64,000 bases of DNA from Streptomyces sp. NBC_01296 (GCF_035984415.1 NZ_CP130721.1:248001-312000); one strand, 5' to 3'. Counted from the first letter of the stretch, positions 11,601 to 19,981 are shown. A program made the numbers and translations. Notes: a model not told the origin generated them from the sequence alone.

Positions 11601-13449
11601 CGAACGCGACCGGCTGCTCATCGAGTTCAACGACATGGCCGTCCCCACTCCGGACGTCGCGATCAACGAGCTCGTCGAGGCACAGGCGGCGCGGACCCCG
11701 GACGAGGTCGCCGTGGTCGCCGAGGGCGAGTCGCTCACGTACCGCGAGGTGGACGCCCGGGCCAACCGCCTGGCGCGCGAACTGGCCGGACGCGGGGTGG
11801 GCCCGGAGTCGGTGGTCGCGGTGTCGCTGCCGCGGTCGGCCGACCTGGTGGTCGCCCTGCTCGCGGTGCTGAAGGCGGGCGGCGCGTACCTGCCGGTCGA
11901 CCCCAAGTACCCCAGCCACCGCCTCGAGGCCATCCTCGAGGAGGCGCGGCCGCGCCTGGTCCTGACGGACTCCACGACGGTCGCGGTGCTGCCGGAGCAC
12001 GACGCCCCGGACCTCTTCCTCGACACGCTCGAGCTGTCCGGGGACGACACGGGCCTTGGACTGGCGCTCCATGCGGACCAGCTGGCGTACGTCATGTACA
12101 CCTCCGGCTCCACGGGCAAGCCCAAGGGCGTCGCCATCACCCACGCGGGCGTGGTCAACGGCGTGCTGCGGCTCGCCTCCCACGTGGGCATGGAGCCGGG
12201 CAAGCGGCTCCTCGCGGGCACCTCGGTCAACTTCGACGTCTCGGCGTTCGAGATCTTCACGACCCTCGCCTGCGGCGGCGTCGTCGAAGTGGTCCGGGAC
12301 GTCCTGGTCCTGGGCGAGCGGGAGGGCTGGAGCGGCAGCGTCATCTCCACCGTGCCGTCCGCCTTCGCCGAACTCGTCGACGAGATCTCCGGCCGCACCA
12401 GCGTGGAGACGGTCGTCTTCGCCGGCGAGGCCCTGCCCTCGTCGCTCGTGGAGAAGACGCGCAAGGCCTTCCCGGGCGTACGGGTCGTCAACGCCTACGG
12501 GCAGAGCGAGTCGTTCTACGCCACCACCTTCGCCGTCCACGGCGACATGCCGGCCGGGACGGGCAGCACGCCCGTCGGCACCCCGCTCGGCAACATGCGG
12601 GCCTACGTCCTCGGCCCGGGCCTGACCCCGCTGCCGCCCGGCGCTGTCGGCGAGCTGTACGTCGGCGGCAGCGTGGGCCGCGGTTACCACGGCCGCCCCG
12701 AACTGACCGCAGAGCGCTTCGTCGCCGACCCGTTCGGCCCGTCCGGCTCGCGCATGTACCGCACCGGTGACCTGGCGCGCTGGAACGCCGACGGCCGGCT
12801 GGAGTACGCGGGCCGCGGAGACGCGCAGGTCAAGGTGCGCGGCTTCCGCGTCGAGCCCGGCGAGGTCGAGGCCGCGGTCACCGCGCACCCCGGGGTCGCG
12901 CAGGCCGTCGTCATCGCCTGCGACGGGCGCGCCGGCAGCTCGGGCAAGCAGCTGGTCGCGTACGTCGTACCCGTCGCCACCGGCGACGGCACGAAGGCCG
13001 ACGGCTCGGCCCTGTCGCGGAAGGAGCTGCACGGCTTCGTCTCCGAGCGGCTGCCGGACTTCATGGTGCCGGGCGCCTTCATGGTCCTCGACCGGCTGCC
13101 GCTCGCCCCGAACGGCAAGCTGGACCGCGCCGCGCTGCCCGAACCGGAGTACAACGGCGCCGCCTACAGAGCGCCTCGAACTCCCCGCGAGGAGACCCTG
13201 GCCAAGCTGTTCGCCGAGGTGCTCGGTGTGGACCGGGTCGGCATCGACGACGGTTTCTTCGAGCTCGGCGGGCACTCCCTGCTCGCGACTCGGCTGATCA
13301 GCCGCGCCCGCGCCGAGTTGGGGATCGAGATCCCCATCCGGAAGATCTTCGACCTGCCGACGGTGGCCGCGCTCGCCGCCTGGTCGGAAGAGTCGGCCGC
13401 TCCGCGACGGCCCAGCTTGCGCCAGATGATCGTTAAGGATGTGAAGTGA
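5680..13449 (+). CDS. NRPS, C-A-PCP-E-C-A-PCP (two modules)
   Basis: A 2,589-residue two-module synthetase starting MIPLSFAQRR, with a GGAG ribosome site just before the ATG. Order: C domain (1-430; HHIAADG near 129), A domain (463-953), PCP (GGDSIRS near 998), epimerisation domain (1047-1517; HHLVVDG near 1181), C domain (1530-1980; HHVLIDGW near 1676), A domain (1993-2487) and PCP (GGHSLLA near 2528). All A core motifs needed for catalysis are present. Aligned by eye to the GrsA pocket, the A domains read D-V-F-S-I-A-A-Y-A-K and D-V-F-S-V-A-A-Y-A-K. Both look like the DVFS-type pockets I recall for piperazic acid activation in kutzneride and himastatin synthetases. The first residue should be epimerised to D; the second stays L and is joined by a C domain placed after E. 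The stop overlaps the next start (TGATG), implying translational coupling. Confidence 0.95.
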   Translation: MIPLSFAQRRLWFLHRLEGPSATYNIPFVLRLDGPLDTAALAAAVTDVVTRHESLRTLIAENADGTPEQRIVPAQEAALQFRVVDVAADAAEAAAAEAACEGFDLDTELPLRTTVLRISPQEHVVVFVIHHIAADGASMAPFMRDLLAAYDARRQGGAPQWTPLPIQYKDYTLWQREVLGDEEDPDSVAAAQLDYWRTELAGIPQPVQLPLDRPRPTAADHRGGHVDFELEPELLAGVGKLAASHGATAPMVAQAVLAVLLHHLGAGNDLTIGSPIEGRADEQLDDLIGFFANTWVLRVDLSQNPSFGDLLDQVRDRALAAYDNQDVPFERLVELLSPDRTTAYQPLFQVMLAWQFEWSQIETPGLRITPVPAGTGTAKFELFFNIVPAPAGGAYGRLEYATELFDHATAESLVDRYVRVLRQVVADSGTRLGGVDVLTDAERTWLTKLNETTEPVRGTTVPELVAAQAARTPDATAVVSGPTTLSYRDLDTRANRLAAVLRDRGVGPDVLVAVALPRSADLVVALLAVLKAGGAYLPIDPNYPAARVDLLLDTADPALVLTDYQTAPTVSKCRQPVLHLNDLSLDGRAAPAPDVRIGPDNLAYVMFTSGSTGTPKGVAITHGSVVNGVQDLRRTVQVGAVSRMLAATSVNFDVSVFEIFTALTTGASVEVVRDVLELAERGSWSGTTISAVPAVFSALLDQITDAPGSLELEVDTVIFAGEALSADLVRKVRRALPGVRVVNAYGQTESFYAATYTLPQEWDGTGAVPVGAPLANMRTYVLGPELTPVAPGVIGELYVGGPIARGYHGNGAVTAERFVACPFGPAGARMYRTGDLAQWDENGRLKYAGRADSQVKVNGIRIEPTEIETALARHPAVGQAVVTVGKDHTGTARLVGYVAPAGAADGEAAPAGALSATDLQRFVAERLPDYMVPALIVVLDRLPLNANGKLDRAALPEPQFARTEYRAPRSEAERVLAEVYADVLGTEQVGVDDDFFTSGGDSIRSIQVVARAKTRGVVVSTREIFEQRTVARLAELVEGREEEERVVLAELPGGGVGWAPLPPTGAHVLGLGGGIGRFCMSALLTLPEGIDRTGLVATLQAVLDRHDVLRSRLDRAEPGLRMEPAGSLDAGALVHEVRYADADLQAELDAAADRLDPDAGVMAQFVWLTSPAEADRLLIVLHHLVVDGVSWRILVPDLAAAWKRIREGLAPEAAPQSTSLRRWMHALADEAATPERVAELPVWQEMLSGEEPVLGARDVDPARDVTATVDTVRIQVPADVTATLLDTVPAVFRGGVDDGLLTGLALALAQWRRTRGVSGDSTLVRLEGHGREDHLVPGADLSGTIGWFTAMYPVKLDLAGIDLADAFAGGPAAGRAVKAVKEQLRAVPDNGMGYGLLRRLNTETATALAGRREPRIGFNYLGRASSADIPEELRGLGWAPDTTHQDLIAAPDADMPVLSALEINAVAAGDELTAYFGFPTGVLTRDEVTELAGLWVEALTALARHAAAPEAGGLTPSDAPLVEVGQQEIDTWEGQFGKLCRIWPTTPVQSGMLFHTMLSGAEFDAYHMQLVFHLSGEVDPERMHRAAQALLARHPSLRAAFVNRADGDVVQVVPETVSLPWQHLDLTALDEAERTERFEAFLADDRGAHFDVATPPLIRVALAVLEHGRAELVMTAHHVLIDGWSMPLLMRDLLLLYASHGDPAGLPATRDFGDFLSWRARQDQEETARVWAAELAGVEEPTLLVPGAEGGGEGVGQVDITLPEDEARALGRRATELGVTVNTLVQGAWGLLLGQLTGRQDVVLGATVSGRPPEVTDVDSIVGMFINTLPVRVEYGPGDTLAEVLTRLQGRQARLLDHHYHGLTEIQQSVGLKSLFDTLVVFESYPVDEEGIGAASDAADGIAFTGLRAATGTNYPLTLMAALDPHLHFILQYTQGVFEQDAVEVLGARLVRILRQLAAGPDLKVAEIDILDPAERDRLLIEFNDMAVPTPDVAINELVEAQAARTPDEVAVVAEGESLTYREVDARANRLARELAGRGVGPESVVAVSLPRSADLVVALLAVLKAGGAYLPVDPKYPSHRLEAILEEARPRLVLTDSTTVAVLPEHDAPDLFLDTLELSGDDTGLGLALHADQLAYVMYTSGSTGKPKGVAITHAGVVNGVLRLASHVGMEPGKRLLAGTSVNFDVSAFEIFTTLACGGVVEVVRDVLVLGEREGWSGSVISTVPSAFAELVDEISGRTSVETVVFAGEALPSSLVEKTRKAFPGVRVVNAYGQSESFYATTFAVHGDMPAGTGSTPVGTPLGNMRAYVLGPGLTPLPPGAVGELYVGGSVGRGYHGRPELTAERFVADPFGPSGSRMYRTGDLARWNADGRLEYAGRGDAQVKVRGFRVEPGEVEAAVTAHPGVAQAVVIACDGRAGSSGKQLVAYVVPVATGDGTKADGSALSRKELHGFVSERLPDFMVPGAFMVLDRLPLAPNGKLDRAALPEPEYNGAAYRAPRTPREETLAKLFAEVLGVDRVGIDDGFFELGGHSLLATRLISRARAELGIEIPIRKIFDLPTVAALAAWSEESAAPRRPSLRQMIVKDVK

Positions 13450-16400
13450 TGACTCCGCTGTCATTCGCACAACGCCGTATGTGGCTTCTCCACCAGCTGG
13501 AAGGAGGGGCGGCGACCTACAACATCTCCGCCGCCTTCCGGCTGACCGGATCCCTGGACCAGGACGCCCTCGTCGCGGCGATCCGCGACCTGGTCGACCG
13601 GCACGAGATCCTGAGAACCACGTACGCGACGAATGACGACGGAGAGCCCTACTCGCGGATCCTGACCGTGGCGGAGGCCTCGCCCCGGGTTCAGGTGGCC
13701 GACGTGGCGCCCGAGGACACGTCCCGCGCGATCGGCGAGGCCGTCTCGCACGGCTTCGACCTGGAGGGCGAACTGCCCTTCCGGGCGCACCTGCTGCGCT
13801 GCTCCCCCCAGGAGCACGTCCTCGTCATGGTCGTCCACCACATCGCCTCGGACGGCAGCTCGAGCGCGCCGATGATGCGGGACCTGATCGCCGCCTACGC
13901 CGCCCGCCAGGACGGCCAGGCGCCGCAGTGGGAGCCGCTGCCCGTGCAGTACAAGGAGTACGCGCAGTGGCAGCGCGAGGTGCTCGGCGAGGTGTCCGAC
14001 CCGGGAAGCCTCGCCGCGCAGCAGGTCGAGTACTGGCGCAAGCAGCTGGACGGCGTGCCGCAGCCGCTGAGCCTGCCGACGGACCGCCCGCGCCCCGCGG
14101 AGGCGAACTCGCACGGCGAGACGATCGGCCTCTCCGTGCCGGCGGGGGTGGCGGCCGGGCTGCAGAAGCTCGCCGACGAGCGCGGTGCGTCCATGTCGAT
14201 GGTCCTTCAGGGTGCGCTGGCGGTGCTGCTGCGCAAGCTCGGCGGCGGCGACGATCTGACGATCGGCTCGCCGATCGCCGGGCGGACCGACGAGGCGCTG
14301 GCCGATCTGATCGGCTTCTTCGTCAACACCCAGGTGCTGCGGGCGGATCTGTCCGGCAACCCGACGTTCACCGAGCTGCTCGCCCAGGTGCGGGACAAGG
14401 CACTGACGGCCTACGAGTACCAGGACGTCCCGTTCGACCTGCTCGTCGAGGCCATCAACCCCGAGCGCTCCGCGTCCTACCAGCCGCTGTTCCAGGTGAT
14501 GTTCGCCTGGCAGAGCTACCAGAAGCCGGACCTCGGGATCCCCGGGCTCGACGTGAAGTTCGAGCAGGCCATCCCGTCGACCGCCATGGTCGACCTGTTC
14601 TTCAGCCTGACCGCGGACGAGTCGGGCGCGCTGCAGGGCGACCTCCAGTACGCGACCCAGCTGTTCGACCGCGAGTCGGCCGAGGTGATCGCCGCCCGGC
14701 TCGTCCGGGTGCTGGAGCAGCTGGCCGCCGATCCGGGCGTGCGCATCGGCGACGTCGACGTGCTGAGCGCGGCGGAGCGGGTGCGGCTGGTGCGGGACGT
14801 GAACCCCGCCGGCCACGACATCCCCCAGGTCACCCTGGTCGAGCTGTTCGAACGCCAGGCGGCGCAGCGGGCGGACGAGGTCGCCGTCTCCCACGAGGGT
14901 GACACGCTCACCTACGGCGAGGTCAACGCCCGGGCCAACCGGCTCGCGCGGCACCTCGTCGCCCAGGGCGTCGGCCCCGAGTCCCTGGTCGGAGTCTGCC
15001 TGGAGCGCTCGGCCGAGCTGGTCGTCGCGCTGCTCGCGGTGCTCAAGGCGGGCGGTGCCTACCTGCCGATCGACCCCGACTCGCCGGCCGACCGCATCGC
15101 GTACATGGTCCAGGACGCCCAGCCGGTCCTGCTGGTCACCACCAGCTCGAACGCTGCCGCGCAGGGGCTGGACCAGGACCTCCCGCTCGTGCACCTCGAC
15201 CGGGCCGGGGCCTTCGCCGAGGAGACGGCCGCCGACCTCACCGACGCCGAGCGCTGCACGGCCCTGCGCCCCGAGCACCCGGCGTACGTGATCTACACCT
15301 CCGGGTCGACCGGCCGCCCCAAGGGCGTGCTGATCCCGCACAGCAACGTGGTCGGTCTCTTCAGCGCCGCAGAGGACTTCGCCTTCGGCGCGGACGACGT
15401 GTGGACCCTCTTCCACTCCTACGCCTTCGACTTCTCGGTGTGGGAGCTGTGGGGGCCGCTGCTGCACGGCGGACGCCTGGTCGTGGTCCCCTACGACGTC
15501 TCCCGCTCCCCGGCCGACTTCCTCCAGCTGCTCGCCCGCGAGCGGGTCACCGTCCTGAACCAGACGCCCTCGGCCTTCTACCAGCTCGTCCAGGCCGACG
15601 CCGATGCTCCCGGCCAGGACCTGGCGCTGCGGTACGTGGTGTTCGGCGGCGAGGCCCTCGACCTGAACCGCCTTGCGGACTGGTACCAGCGCCACGCCTC
15701 CGACGCGCCGGTGCTGGTGAACATGTACGGCATCACCGAGACCACGGTGCACGTCACCCGCATCGACCTCGACGAGAACTCCGCCGCCCGCTTCCGCGCC
15801 AGCGTGATCGGCCCCGCCATCCCGGGCCTGCGCGCCTACGTCCTGGACTCGAACCTGCTGCCCGCGCCCACCGGCGTGACCGGCGAGCTGTACGTGGCGG
15901 GCTACGGCCTGGCCCGCGGCTACCACGGCCGGCCGGAGCTGACCGCGGGACGGTTCGTCGCGTGCCCCTTCGGCGTGCCGGGCGAGCGGATGTACCGCTC
16001 CGGCGACCTGGTCCGCTGGAGCCGGAACGGTCAGCTGGAGTACGTGGGCCGAGCCGACACCCAGGTGAAGATCCGGGGCTTCCGGATCGAGCTGGGCGAG
16101 ATCGAGAACGTGCTGGCCGGGCATCCGCGCGTGGCGCAGGCGGTGATCGTGGTGCGCGAGAACCACGAGGACGACAAGCGCATCGTGGGCTACGTGGTGC
16201 CCGAGTCCGGCGACGGGTCGACCGGTGAGCTGCTCGCCGAGCTGTCCGCGTACATGCGCGAGCGCCTCCCGGACTACATGGTGCCCTCCGTGGTGATTCC
16301 GCTTTCGGAGATCCCGCTGACCTCGAACGGCAAGCTCGACCGGCGGGCCCTGCCCTCGGAGGACACGAACACCGTGGTCAGCCGGGAGCCGCGCAACGCC

Positions 16401-17345
16401 TTCGAGCAGAAGCTGTGCGCTCTTTACAGCGAGCTGCTCGGCCTGGAGAAGGTCGGCATCGACGACGGCTTCTTCGCACTCGGCGGGCACTCGCTGCTGG
16501 CCACCCGCCTCAGCGTCCGCATCCGCAACGAGTTCGACATCGACATCCCCATCAGGACGGTCATCAAGTACCCGACGGTGGCCGAGCTGGCCGCGCTGAT
16601 GCTCGCCGGCGGTGTCCCCGCGGACGACGCCGACTCGTTCGGGGTCGTGCTGCCCCTGAACAGCGATCCCGGTACGGGCAAGGCGCCGGTGTGGTTCTTC
16701 CACGGCGGCGGCGGGCTGGGCTGGGCGTACTACAGCTTCGTGCTGCACCTGCAGGACCGGCCGGCCTACGCCCTGCAGTCCCGCGGCTCCGACGGCGTGG
16801 ACACGCTGGCGGGCTCCGTGCAGGAGATGATCGACGACTACGTCTCCCAGATGCTGAAGATCCAGTCGCAGGGGCCGTTCAACCTGATCGGCTGGTCCTA
16901 CGGCGGCACCATCGTGCAGGCCGTCGCGGACGCGCTCGACCGGCTCGGCCACGAGGTCGCCTTCGTGGCCGTCCTGGACGCCCAGCCGGGTGGGCACGGG
17001 TTCACCGAGGTACACGCCGGCAAGGAGTCCTCGGACTACCGGGCCGAACTCGAGGACGACTTCAGCCAGTACATCCGGATGGGCAACCGGCAGGGCTTCC
17101 TCGACACCATGTCGAAGGTCATGGCCAACAACACGAACCGGATGATGGATTTCGAATCTCCGGTCTACCGCGGCGACGTGCTGTATTTTAACGCGGCGTT
17201 CGAGGAGAAGTCGTACGCGCACCTGTGGCGCCCGTACGTCGGCGGTTCCCTCGAGGTGCACGAGATGCACGCAACGCACCACGAAATGCACATGCCCGCG
17301 CCCGTGGCCGAATTCTTCGAGGTCGTCAGCGGCAAGCTGGCGTAG
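13449..17345 (+). CDS. NRPS termination module, C-A-PCP-TE, threonine-type pocket
   Basis: A 1,298-residue release module. The ATG at 13449 is chosen over a GTG three bases earlier because the paralogous modules begin M-x-PLSFAQRR at the same place; it overlaps the previous stop. Domains: C (1-430; HHIASDG near 129), A (460-967), PCP (GGHSLLA near 1011), type I thioesterase (1063-1290). The A pocket reads D-F-W-N-V-G-M-V-H-K, which is the classical threonine code apart from a conservative I to V, so Thr is a confident prediction. The TE has nucleophile motif GWSYGG near 1148, Asp in VLDAQPGG, and His in ATHHEM. It should release the finished peptide, probably by macrolactonisation. The PCP-TE part closely matches that of the C-A-PCP-TE protein at 20238-24056. 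Confidence 0.95.
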   Translation: MTPLSFAQRRMWLLHQLEGGAATYNISAAFRLTGSLDQDALVAAIRDLVDRHEILRTTYATNDDGEPYSRILTVAEASPRVQVADVAPEDTSRAIGEAVSHGFDLEGELPFRAHLLRCSPQEHVLVMVVHHIASDGSSSAPMMRDLIAAYAARQDGQAPQWEPLPVQYKEYAQWQREVLGEVSDPGSLAAQQVEYWRKQLDGVPQPLSLPTDRPRPAEANSHGETIGLSVPAGVAAGLQKLADERGASMSMVLQGALAVLLRKLGGGDDLTIGSPIAGRTDEALADLIGFFVNTQVLRADLSGNPTFTELLAQVRDKALTAYEYQDVPFDLLVEAINPERSASYQPLFQVMFAWQSYQKPDLGIPGLDVKFEQAIPSTAMVDLFFSLTADESGALQGDLQYATQLFDRESAEVIAARLVRVLEQLAADPGVRIGDVDVLSAAERVRLVRDVNPAGHDIPQVTLVELFERQAAQRADEVAVSHEGDTLTYGEVNARANRLARHLVAQGVGPESLVGVCLERSAELVVALLAVLKAGGAYLPIDPDSPADRIAYMVQDAQPVLLVTTSSNAAAQGLDQDLPLVHLDRAGAFAEETAADLTDAERCTALRPEHPAYVIYTSGSTGRPKGVLIPHSNVVGLFSAAEDFAFGADDVWTLFHSYAFDFSVWELWGPLLHGGRLVVVPYDVSRSPADFLQLLARERVTVLNQTPSAFYQLVQADADAPGQDLALRYVVFGGEALDLNRLADWYQRHASDAPVLVNMYGITETTVHVTRIDLDENSAARFRASVIGPAIPGLRAYVLDSNLLPAPTGVTGELYVAGYGLARGYHGRPELTAGRFVACPFGVPGERMYRSGDLVRWSRNGQLEYVGRADTQVKIRGFRIELGEIENVLAGHPRVAQAVIVVRENHEDDKRIVGYVVPESGDGSTGELLAELSAYMRERLPDYMVPSVVIPLSEIPLTSNGKLDRRALPSEDTNTVVSREPRNAFEQKLCALYSELLGLEKVGIDDGFFALGGHSLLATRLSVRIRNEFDIDIPIRTVIKYPTVAELAALMLAGGVPADDADSFGVVLPLNSDPGTGKAPVWFFHGGGGLGWAYYSFVLHLQDRPAYALQSRGSDGVDTLAGSVQEMIDDYVSQMLKIQSQGPFNLIGWSYGGTIVQAVADALDRLGHEVAFVAVLDAQPGGHGFTEVHAGKESSDYRAELEDDFSQYIRMGNRQGFLDTMSKVMANNTNRMMDFESPVYRGDVLYFNAAFEEKSYAHLWRPYVGGSLEVHEMHATHHEMHMPAPVAEFFEVVSGKLA

Positions 17346-17411
17346 CGACCGGACATCCATGTGCCGGAGCTGTTCAACAAACGATCGAATGGATGATTGG
17401 GGTTGGTCGGG

Positions 17412-18146
17412 GTGACAGAGCCCGGCATGTCCGCGGAACACGGGGACCAGGCCACGCTGCTGTGCGTGCCGTTCGCGGGAGCAGGTCCTTCGTTCTTCCA
17501 CCCTTGGCGGGAGCCGGCCGCCGGCCGGTGGCGCGTCACCACCGTCGACCTCCCGGGCCGGGAGCGGAAGATCCTGGAGGAGCCGTACCGGAACGTCGTC
17601 GAGGCGGCCAAGGGCTCGATCGACGAGGTCGTCGCGGACCTCGGCGAGGGGGCCCGGGTCGTGCTGTTCGGGCACAGCCTGGGCGCGGTGCTCGCGTACG
17701 AGCTGGTGCACCTGCTGACCGCGCGCGGCGTGCAGGTCGAGCGGCTGGTCGTCAGCGGTTCACCCGGGCCGTGGACCCAGCGCGAACGGCGGGCCACCGG
17801 GCTCCAGGACGAGGAGTTCCTCGCCAGGGTCGAGGAGTTCGCGGGGTTCCGGCACGAGGCCCTCGACCACCCGGAGATGCGGGAACTGATTCTCCCCGTG
17901 CTGCAGGCCGACTGCGAAATGCACGAGAACTACGTCCCGAGCACCGACGAACTCGTGACGGTCCCGATCACCTCGCTGCGCGGCGCCTCCGACGGACTGG
18001 TCACGGCGGAAGAGGCCCGGCAGTGGCAGGCGTCGACCACGGCGGAATTCAGTTATGTGGAGTTTCCGGGCGATCACATGTATCTGGTCGATCTCGGCCG
18101 TGAGGTGCTGGACGTGATCGAGGCGGAGTCCGCCCGCGGTCGTTAG
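17412..18146 (+). CDS. Type II thioesterase (editing hydrolase)
   Basis: A 244-residue alpha/beta hydrolase of the external thioesterase family that clears misprimed or stalled carrier proteins in PKS/NRPS systems. Seen: PFAGAGPSFFHPW near the N terminus, LPGRERK typical of the family, nucleophile motif GHSLGAV, and a C-terminal GDHMYL supplying the catalytic His. The Ser nucleophile is intact, unlike the family member at 27501-28238. The start is uncertain: GTG 17412 follows a GGGG-rich stretch; TTG 17397 and ATG 17427 are alternatives. It lies 66 bp after the release module and is probably co-transcribed with it. Confidence 0.88.
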   Translation: MTEPGMSAEHGDQATLLCVPFAGAGPSFFHPWREPAAGRWRVTTVDLPGRERKILEEPYRNVVEAAKGSIDEVVADLGEGARVVLFGHSLGAVLAYELVHLLTARGVQVERLVVSGSPGPWTQRERRATGLQDEEFLARVEEFAGFRHEALDHPEMRELILPVLQADCEMHENYVPSTDELVTVPITSLRGASDGLVTAEEARQWQASTTAEFSYVEFPGDHMYLVDLGREVLDVIEAESARGR

Positions 18147-18209
18147 GGCGGGATCGGTTTGCTCAGGGAATGAGCGGTCCTCTGGCCCTGGCGATCTTGT
18201 CGAACGCCG

Positions 18210-18238
18210 TGTCAGGGATGTGACAGGTGCGTGACAGG
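18210..18238 (+). promoter_or_regulatory. Three heptamer direct repeats at 11-bp spacing upstream of ABC exporter
   Basis: TGTCAGG (18210), TGACAGG (18221) and TGACAGG (18232) are spaced exactly 11 bp apart. That is the geometry of SARP-family activator sites in Streptomyces. They lie only 22 bp before the exporter ATG, so a transcript starting downstream would have almost no leader. The spacing is directly visible; the SARP role is inference. Confidence 0.35.
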
Positions 18239-18259
18239 CCCGGAGAGGAAAGTGGAGGA

Positions 18260-19219
18260 ATGAGAAGTTCAGCGATTGCAGTTTCAGGGCTGCGCAAGGC
18301 GTATGGCGACAAGGTCGTCCTCGACGGCATCGATTTCGATGTCGCCGCAGGATCGATCTTCTCCCTGCTCGGCCCGAACGGGGCCGGCAAGACGACGACG
18401 GTCAACGTCCTCACGACGCTGATGAAGGCCGACGCCGGTACGGTGCGCGTCGCCGGGCACGACGTGGCCACCGCGACCAAGCAGGCGCGCGCGGCCATCG
18501 GCGTGACCGGTCAGTTCGCCGCGGTGGACGATCTGCTGTCGGGCCGCGAGAACCTGCAGCTGATGACGGACCTGAAGCGGGTGCGGGGCGGTGACCAGGT
18601 GGTCGCGCGGCTGCTGGAGCGCTTCGACCTGGTGGAGTCGGCCGACAAGCTGTCCTCGACCTACTCCGGCGGTATGCGCCGCAAGCTGGACCTGGCGATG
18701 ACGCTGGTCGGCAACCCGGAGATCATCTTCCTCGACGAGCCGACGACGGGCCTCGACCCGCGCAGCCGGCGCACGATGTGGGGGATCGTCCGCGAGCTCG
18801 TGGCCGACGGCACCACCATCTTCCTCACCACCCAGTACCTCGAGGAAGCCGACCAGCTCGCCGACCAGATCGCGGTGCTCAACGGGGGCCGCCTGGTCGC
18901 CCAGGGCACCCCCGAGGAGCTCAAGCGCCAGATCCCCGGCACCCACATCCGGTTCCGCTTCGCCGACCTGTACGAACTCGACGCGGCGGCGCGCCTGCTG
19001 ACCGGGTCCGTGCGGGACGACGAGGAGCTGACCCTGCGGGTGGCCAGCGACGGTGAGACGAGGTCGCTGCGGGTCCTGCTGGACCAGCTCGACGCGCACT
19101 CGCTCGACGCCCAGGAGTTCTCCGTCCAGCGGCCGGACCTCGACGACGTCTTCCTCGCCCTGACCGACCCTGACCCCACGCGTACCGAGCACCTGAGCAA
19201 GGAGGCGATCGCACAGTGA
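18260..19219 (+). CDS. ABC transporter ATP-binding protein (DrrA-type)
   Basis: A 319-residue nucleotide-binding subunit of an ABC-2 drug exporter. The ATG at 18260 is chosen because a strong GGAGG lies just before it; an upstream in-frame start lacks a site. Walker A is GPNGAGKTTT, the signature is YSGGMRRKLDLAM, Walker B is IIFLDEPTTGLDP, and the C-terminal extension ends in LDDVFLALT, typical of the DrrA/CcmA antibiotic-resistance subfamily. It forms a pair with the overlapping permease gene and probably exports the cluster product or gives self-resistance. It sits between the two C-A-PCP-TE genes. Confidence 0.95.
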   Translation: MRSSAIAVSGLRKAYGDKVVLDGIDFDVAAGSIFSLLGPNGAGKTTTVNVLTTLMKADAGTVRVAGHDVATATKQARAAIGVTGQFAAVDDLLSGRENLQLMTDLKRVRGGDQVVARLLERFDLVESADKLSSTYSGGMRRKLDLAMTLVGNPEIIFLDEPTTGLDPRSRRTMWGIVRELVADGTTIFLTTQYLEEADQLADQIAVLNGGRLVAQGTPEELKRQIPGTHIRFRFADLYELDAAARLLTGSVRDDEELTLRVASDGETRSLRVLLDQLDAHSLDAQEFSVQRPDLDDVFLALTDPDPTRTEHLSKEAIAQ

Positions 19220-19977
19220 GCACTGTCTCGACGCCGTTCGCCGATTCGTCCATCATGTTGCGCCGCAACCTGAAGCACAACGTGCGCAACCCCATCACGA
19301 TGTTCAACGCGGTCCTGTTCCCCATCGTGATCATGCTGATGTTCGTCAAGGTGTTCGGCGGCGCGTTCAGCGTCGGCGACCACTACATCGACTACGTGAC
19401 GCCGGGTCTGCTCGTCATGGCCATCAGCTACGGCCTGGGGGCCACCGCGACGGCCGTGAACTCCGACATGACCAAGGGCATCATCAACCGGTTCAAGGTC
19501 ATGGACGTCTCCCGCGGCGCCATGCTGACCGGGCACGTCGTCATCACCGCCGTGCGCGCCCTGGTGGGCTGCGCGGCCATCATCGGCGTGGCCTTCCTCA
19601 TGGGGTTCGACCCCAAGGCGAGCGCCGTCGACTGGCTCGGCGTGGTCGGCATCATCGTCCTGCTCAGCATCGCGGCCGGCTGGCTCACGGTCGCCATGGG
19701 GCTGGCCGCGAAGACCGCGGAGTCGGCCGGCCTGGGCGCCGTGCCGCTGATCATGCTGCCGTTCCTGAGCAGCGCTTTCGTACCCGCGGACACGATGGGC
19801 GCCGGTGTGCGCCAGTTCGCCGAGTACCAGCCCTTCACCCCGATCATCGAGACGCTGCGCGGGCTGCTCGCGGGCAACCCCTCGAGCGGCGACGCGATCG
19901 CGGCCGTCGCCTGGTGCGTCGGCATCGCTCTCCTCGGCTACGTGTGGGCGATCTCCACGTTCAAGAAGAGAGCGTGA
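19216..19977 (+). CDS. ABC-2 type permease (DrrB-type)
   Basis: A 253-residue integral membrane protein with about six hydrophobic segments, starting with GTG in a GTGA overlap with the ATPase stop. N-terminal LRRNLKHNVRNPI and later YQPFTPIIETLRGLL are characteristic of DrrB-like ABC-2 permeases. It should form the membrane channel for the ATPase encoded just before it. After the gene, a short dyad (19982-20003) may act as a weak terminator; the remaining ~230 bp before the next NRPS gene show nothing else I can name. Confidence 0.93.
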   Translation: MSTVSTPFADSSIMLRRNLKHNVRNPITMFNAVLFPIVIMLMFVKVFGGAFSVGDHYIDYVTPGLLVMAISYGLGATATAVNSDMTKGIINRFKVMDVSRGAMLTGHVVITAVRALVGCAAIIGVAFLMGFDPKASAVDWLGVVGIIVLLSIAAGWLTVAMGLAAKTAESAGLGAVPLIMLPFLSSAFVPADTMGAGVRQFAEYQPFTPIIETLRGLLAGNPSSGDAIAAVAWCVGIALLGYVWAISTFKKRA

Positions 19978-19981
19978 CCCC

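Noticed and set aside
13461..17711. A 1,416-codon minus-strand open frame across the threonine release module
   Set aside because: It is a shadow of the NRPS gene: no recognisable fold and no ribosome site, and the opposite strand encodes intact C, A, PCP and TE motifs.
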